A stretch of DNA of 7,750 nucleotides. Source: Chloroflexota bacterium. GTDB taxonomy: Bacteria; Chloroflexota; UBA6077. The first letter of the stretch is position 1. Every line of letters begins with the position of its first letter. The stretch spans positions 1 to 7,750 of the forward strand of contig JAJYKO010000232.1 of the NCBI GenBank assembly GCA_021788565.1. Reading direction: 5' to 3'. Below, in pieces: positions 5,367-7,750 of this stretch. Under the pieces are notes generated by a model. The model made no database searches. It saw only the letters and a list, made by a program, of their open reading frames with translations, and was not told the origin of the DNA. Position numbers and translations under genes: made by a program.

Positions 5367-6518
5367 CTATGCCGATACGGGGAGGGTGAAGGAGAAGGTG
5401 GCACCCTGACCAGGCCCGGGGCTCTCGGCCCAGATACGGCCCCCCATCGCCTCCACGAGGGAGCGAGCGATGGTCAACCCGATGCCCGAGCCGCCAGCGG
5501 CCCGCGTGCGTGCCTTATCCACCCTGTAGAACCGCTCGAAGAGGTGCGGCAGGTGTTCCGCGGCGATGCCGACGCCCGTGTCGCGGACCTGGAAGAGCAC
5601 GGCCCTCTCCAGGGGATGCGCTGAAACCTCGACCTCGCCGGGGGGCGTGGAGTACCGGAGCGCGTTGCCCAGCAGGTTGGTAAGCACCTGGACGGTGCGC
5701 TCGTCGTCGGCCAGCACAAGCGGGAGTTCGTCGCTCACGCTCACTTTAAGCACAATCCCCTTCTCCTCGAACCGCGATCTCAACACCCAGACCGCAGACT
5801 GCACCAGCAAGCGCGGCTCGACTTGGTGCAGGGAGAGGGCAATCTGCCTGGCCTCCGCCCTGGATAGCTCCTGAAGGTCCTCGATGAGCCGTTTCAGGCG
5901 GCCCGCCTCCGAAAGGAGAAGCGCCCAAGTCTCATCCGAAGGCTCCACCACCCCATCTACGATCCCTTCCAGATAGCCCTGCAAGGTAGCAACTGGGGTT
6001 CGCAGTTCATGCGCCACGTTGCCGATCAGTTCCAACCGGCGTCGCTCGTCCGCCTCGAGCGCGCTCGCCATCTCGTTGAAGTTCACGGCCAGCTCCCCCA
6101 GATCGTCCGGCTCCCCCACAGGCACCCGCTCCCCATACCGGCCGGCCGCGATCCGCCTCGCCGCCTCGGTCATGTGGTGAACGGGGGTCGCGATCCTTCC
6201 GGATACGAACAGGCTAACGGCCACCGCGGCCACACCGGCAGCCGCGCCGGCCCAGCTCAGAGCGACGACGATCGACTCCCGGAAGACGGCCGCGGCTAGC
6301 TGGTTCATCGTCGACTCGGCGGCCGGCGTCATCACGTGCCCAAGTGCCCGGAGACGAGGGACAGCCACCTGCACCATCAAGTGATCGAACAGCGTAGGAG
6401 CGATCAAGGCGATCGCCAGGTAGAAGGTAGCCGTACTGACCGCGAGGACCAGCACGTGTGCGGCCAGCAGCTTCAACCGTAGGTCCGAGCGGAAACGATT
6501 TAGGACGATACGCCTCAT
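5367..6518 (-). CDS. Sensor histidine kinase (BaeS/PhoR-like, HAMP-HisKA-HATPase)
   Basis: A 383-residue membrane sensor kinase that autophosphorylates on His and passes phosphate to the upstream-encoded regulator. Order: cytoplasmic RSDLRLKLL start, TM1 (about 16-40), a short outer segment (about 41-80), TM2 (about 83-106), HAMP (about 107-159), HisKA with NVAHELRTP (His170), then the ATPase domain with N box NLLGNALRYS (Asn285), G1 DTGVGI (313-318), F box FERFYR (327-332) and G2 GGSGIGL (342-348). All catalytic elements are intact. The outer segment is only about 40 residues, too small for a PAS- or Cache-type sensor, so the signal may be membrane-proximal or come from a partner. The ATG overlaps the regulator stop (ATGA), showing translational coupling. 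I see no terminator after it, so transcription may continue into doxX. Confidence 0.95.
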   Translation of the reverse strand: MRRIVLNRFRSDLRLKLLAAHVLVLAVSTATFYLAIALIAPTLFDHLMVQVAVPRLRALGHVMTPAAESTMNQLAAAVFRESIVVALSWAGAAAGVAAVAVSLFVSGRIATPVHHMTEAARRIAAGRYGERVPVGEPDDLGELAVNFNEMASALEADERRRLELIGNVAHELRTPVATLQGYLEGIVDGVVEPSDETWALLLSEAGRLKRLIEDLQELSRAEARQIALSLHQVEPRLLVQSAVWVLRSRFEEKGIVLKVSVSDELPLVLADDERTVQVLTNLLGNALRYSTPPGEVEVSAHPLERAVLFQVRDTGVGIAAEHLPHLFERFYRVDKARTRAAGGSGIGLTIARSLVEAMGGRIWAESPGPGQGATFSFTLPVSA

Positions 6519-7210
6519 TCGGGCCGTCCCGTGAAGCGATAGCCTACGCCGCGAACGGTCTCGATATAGCGTGGACCGGAGGAGCCATCCTCGAGCTTCT
6601 TTCGGAGATTGGCGATGTGCACGTCTACCACGTGGTCGTCGTAGTACTCATCGCCCCAGACCTGCTCCAGGAGCTGAGCCCGCGTGAAGACCAGGCCGGG
6701 GTGGGACGCCAGAGAAAAGAGCAGCGCGAATTCCCGCACCGTGAGGGGAAGCACATCACCTCGAATGGTTACCTCGTGGCGGCCCGAATCGATGGCGAGG
6801 TCTCCGAAGTGGAGGACCGAGGACATCTGCGGTTCGGGTTCCCCACTGCTTCTGGGCCGCCTCAGCATGGCCTTCACGCGGGCAACGAGTTCCCGCGGCG
6901 AGAAAGGCTTGGTGACGTAGTCGTCCGCTCCGACTGAGAGGCCGATGATCCTGTCAATCTCCTCCGTCTTCGCGGTTAGCATCACCACGTAGGCGTCGGA
7001 GAACTGGCGGAGCCTCCGGCAAACCTCGATGCCGTCCAGTCCAGGCAGCATTACGTCCAGCACCACGACGTCCGGCTGGCCGGTCCTGACCAACTCCAAC
7101 GCCGACGTTCCGTCGTACGCCCATAGAACCTCGAAACCCTCACGCTTGAGGTACTCCTTTACCAGATCGACGAGGTGCACCTCGTCGTCCACAACCAGCA
7201 CTTTCGTCAC
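6515..7210 (-). CDS. OmpR/PhoB-family response regulator
   Basis: A 231-residue DNA-binding regulator. The receiver domain (1-118) has the acidic pocket Asp8/Asp9, phospho-acceptor Asp52 in VVVLDVMLPGLDG, Thr79 and Lys101 in YVTKPFSPREL. A linker (119-132) joins a winged-helix domain (133-231) with LTVREFALLFSLASHPG, the recognition-helix region DDHVVDVHIANLRKKLE (191-207) and the C-terminal hairpin YIETVRGVGYRF, all standard for OmpR/PhoB proteins. The start is GTG at 7210 with GGAG about 7 nt upstream, and the receiver motif VLVVDDE begins at residue 4. It is the first gene of the regulator/kinase operon. The upstream region shared with the divergent SHOCT gene holds an 11-bp tandem repeat of the type bound by this family, so autoregulation is likely but inferred. 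Confidence 0.96.
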   Translation of the reverse strand: MTKVLVVDDEVHLVDLVKEYLKREGFEVLWAYDGTSALELVRTGQPDVVVLDVMLPGLDGIEVCRRLRQFSDAYVVMLTAKTEEIDRIIGLSVGADDYVTKPFSPRELVARVKAMLRRPRSSGEPEPQMSSVLHFGDLAIDSGRHEVTIRGDVLPLTVREFALLFSLASHPGLVFTRAQLLEQVWGDEYYDDHVVDVHIANLRKKLEDGSSGPRYIETVRGVGYRFTGRPE

Positions 7211-7293
7211 TATCCTTCTCCGAAGCCCGGCGCGAACGGAGCCTCAGCACCTGGATGCGCCCATGAACCAACTTCGTTTCCGGCTTCACACTC

Positions 7294-7299
7294 ATTTTA
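7294..7299 (-). promoter_or_regulatory. Probable -10 element of the response regulator promoter
   Basis: On the minus strand TAAAAT (7299-7294; 5 of 6 consensus) lies 84 bp before the GTG start and just downstream of the tandem TTGAC repeats. No good -35 is found at the right distance (TGTCAA with an 18-bp spacer is poor), which fits an activator-dependent promoter. Confidence 0.35.
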
Positions 7300-7306
7300 C
7301 ATCTCT

Positions 7307-7328
7307 TTGACCGCGCGTTGACACGCGT
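7307..7328 (+). promoter_or_regulatory. Tandem TTGAC repeat (11-bp period) in the divergent promoter region
   Basis: TTGACCGCGCG (7307-7317) is followed directly by TTGACACGCGT (7318-7328): two half-sites exactly 11 bp apart, as bound by OmpR/PhoB-type regulators. The second overlaps a consensus-perfect -35, TTGACA, and the 10-bp palindrome ACACGCGTGT (7321-7330). Rightward, TACTAC (7338-7343) follows at the distance expected of an activator-dependent -10; leftward, TAAAAT (7299-7294) serves the regulator. The first half-site, TTGACCG, matches one upstream of doxX. Confidence 0.5.
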
Positions 7329-7367
7329 GTGATAGCCTACTACTGCGGAGGCCGAGAACAAATACTC

Positions 7368-7383
7368 GCCGAGCTCCTTCGGC
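7368..7383 (+). other. Small hairpin in the leader of the plus-strand SHOCT gene
   Basis: GCCGA (7368-7372) pairs with TCGGC (7379-7383) across a 6-nt loop. The rest of the 244-bp gap between the divergent genes holds the promoter elements listed separately and otherwise nothing I can identify. Confidence 0.25.
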
Positions 7384-7454
7384 TTCACGCCGGCGCCAAC
7401 GTGCGTCTGCTTCATAAGAGGGATCCGGCGAGAACTGGATTGAAGGCGATTCAG

Positions 7455-7750
7455 ATGCGGATTAGAGAGGTTGTGCTTGCGGTAGTGGTGGTCGTGCTCG
7501 CAGTATTGCTGTTAGCAACGCCGTCGATGGGTGCAATGTTTGGGTATGGTCGATTTGCCTTTGGCAGAGGCTTCGGAGGTCCTGGAATGATGTTCGAATA
7601 CGGATTCTGGTGGTGGCCGATTCTCATGCTGGTCTTCTGGGCCATCGTGATCGCGGGCGGAGTGACACTGCTCGGGCGGTTCTTCGCGTCCGCGCCCGTG
7701 GCATCCGGCTCTGGCCGGCAGCTTCCCACGGCGGACAGCGCGCTCGAGAT
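7455..7750 (+). CDS. Two-helix membrane protein, probable SHOCT family, cut by the window end
   Basis: 98 complete codons are visible and the frame is open at base 7750. An N-terminal hydrophobic helix (about 5-22, VVLAVVVVVLAVLLLATP) could be a signal peptide or TM1. A Gly/Phe-rich outer stretch (27-50, FGYGRFAFGRGFGGPGMMFE), a WWWP motif (52-55) and a second helix (about 55-75) follow, then a polar linker ending PTADSALE. Small SHOCT proteins commonly have this Gly/aromatic-rich membrane part, and the last residues look like the beginning of the SHOCT core (xALExLxxRYARGEI), but the core itself is beyond the window. The ATG at 7455 has GAAGG 8 nt upstream. It is divergent from the response regulator and shares the TTGAC-repeat region, so it is a likely target. 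The SHOCT assignment is inference. Confidence 0.65.
   Translation, partial: MRIREVVLAVVVVVLAVLLLATPSMGAMFGYGRFAFGRGFGGPGMMFEYGFWWWPILMLVFWAIVIAGGVTLLGRFFASAPVASGSGRQLPTADSALE

Noticed and set aside
7451..7729. A minus-strand open frame opposite the right-end gene.
   Set aside because: Its peptide is Thr/Ser/Pro low-complexity, whereas the plus-strand frame gives two clear transmembrane helices, a good Shine-Dalgarno and a sensible start.

Overview
The window comes from a GC-rich bacterial chromosome with strong Shine-Dalgarno sites, GTG starts and classical intrinsic terminators. The gene set is a PknB-like kinase with a PP2C phosphatase, SHOCT-domain membrane proteins, a DoxX-family protein and a GlnA N-terminus of the Gram-positive type. 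It would fit a Chloroflexota or Actinobacteriota genome, but I cannot fix the phylum by eye. No mobile element, CRISPR array, tRNA or rRNA was seen.

Layout: everything from 7210 down to 1 is on the minus strand; only the last gene (7455 to the window end) is on the plus strand. In transcription order on the minus strand: (1) an OmpR/PhoB-type response regulator and a BaeS/PhoR-like sensor kinase, overlapping by ATGA; (2) a DoxX/DoxD-family membrane protein followed by a textbook terminator (18-bp stem plus a T run); (3) a 76-residue one-helix SHOCT protein with its own good promoter and a 3' hairpin; (4) a 12-TM APC-superfamily amino acid permease with a long, structured leader; (5) a PP2C Ser/Thr phosphatase and a membrane-anchored Ser/Thr kinase 17 bp apart; (6) the first 49 codons of a type I glutamine synthetase, 47 bp after the kinase. 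On the plus strand, divergent from the response regulator, is the start of a second SHOCT-type membrane protein.

Two functional groups are suggested. The left half (permease, PP2C, kinase, glnA) looks like amino acid/nitrogen physiology next to a reversible Ser/Thr phosphorylation pair. The right half (two-component system, DoxX, two SHOCT proteins) looks like an envelope-response module.

The most interesting signals are non-coding. First, an 11-bp-period tandem TTGAC repeat occurs both in the divergent regulator/SHOCT intergenic region and upstream of doxX, as expected for an OmpR/PhoB-type operator and a local regulon. Second, two copies of the dyad TGTGC-N5-GCACA lie 75 bp apart around an imperfect hairpin upstream of the permease. 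Third, the permease and doxX share an almost identical ribosome-binding leader. Fourth, a perfect 15-bp inverted repeat with a 39-nt loop separates the permease from the phosphatase. All functional readings of these sites are inference.
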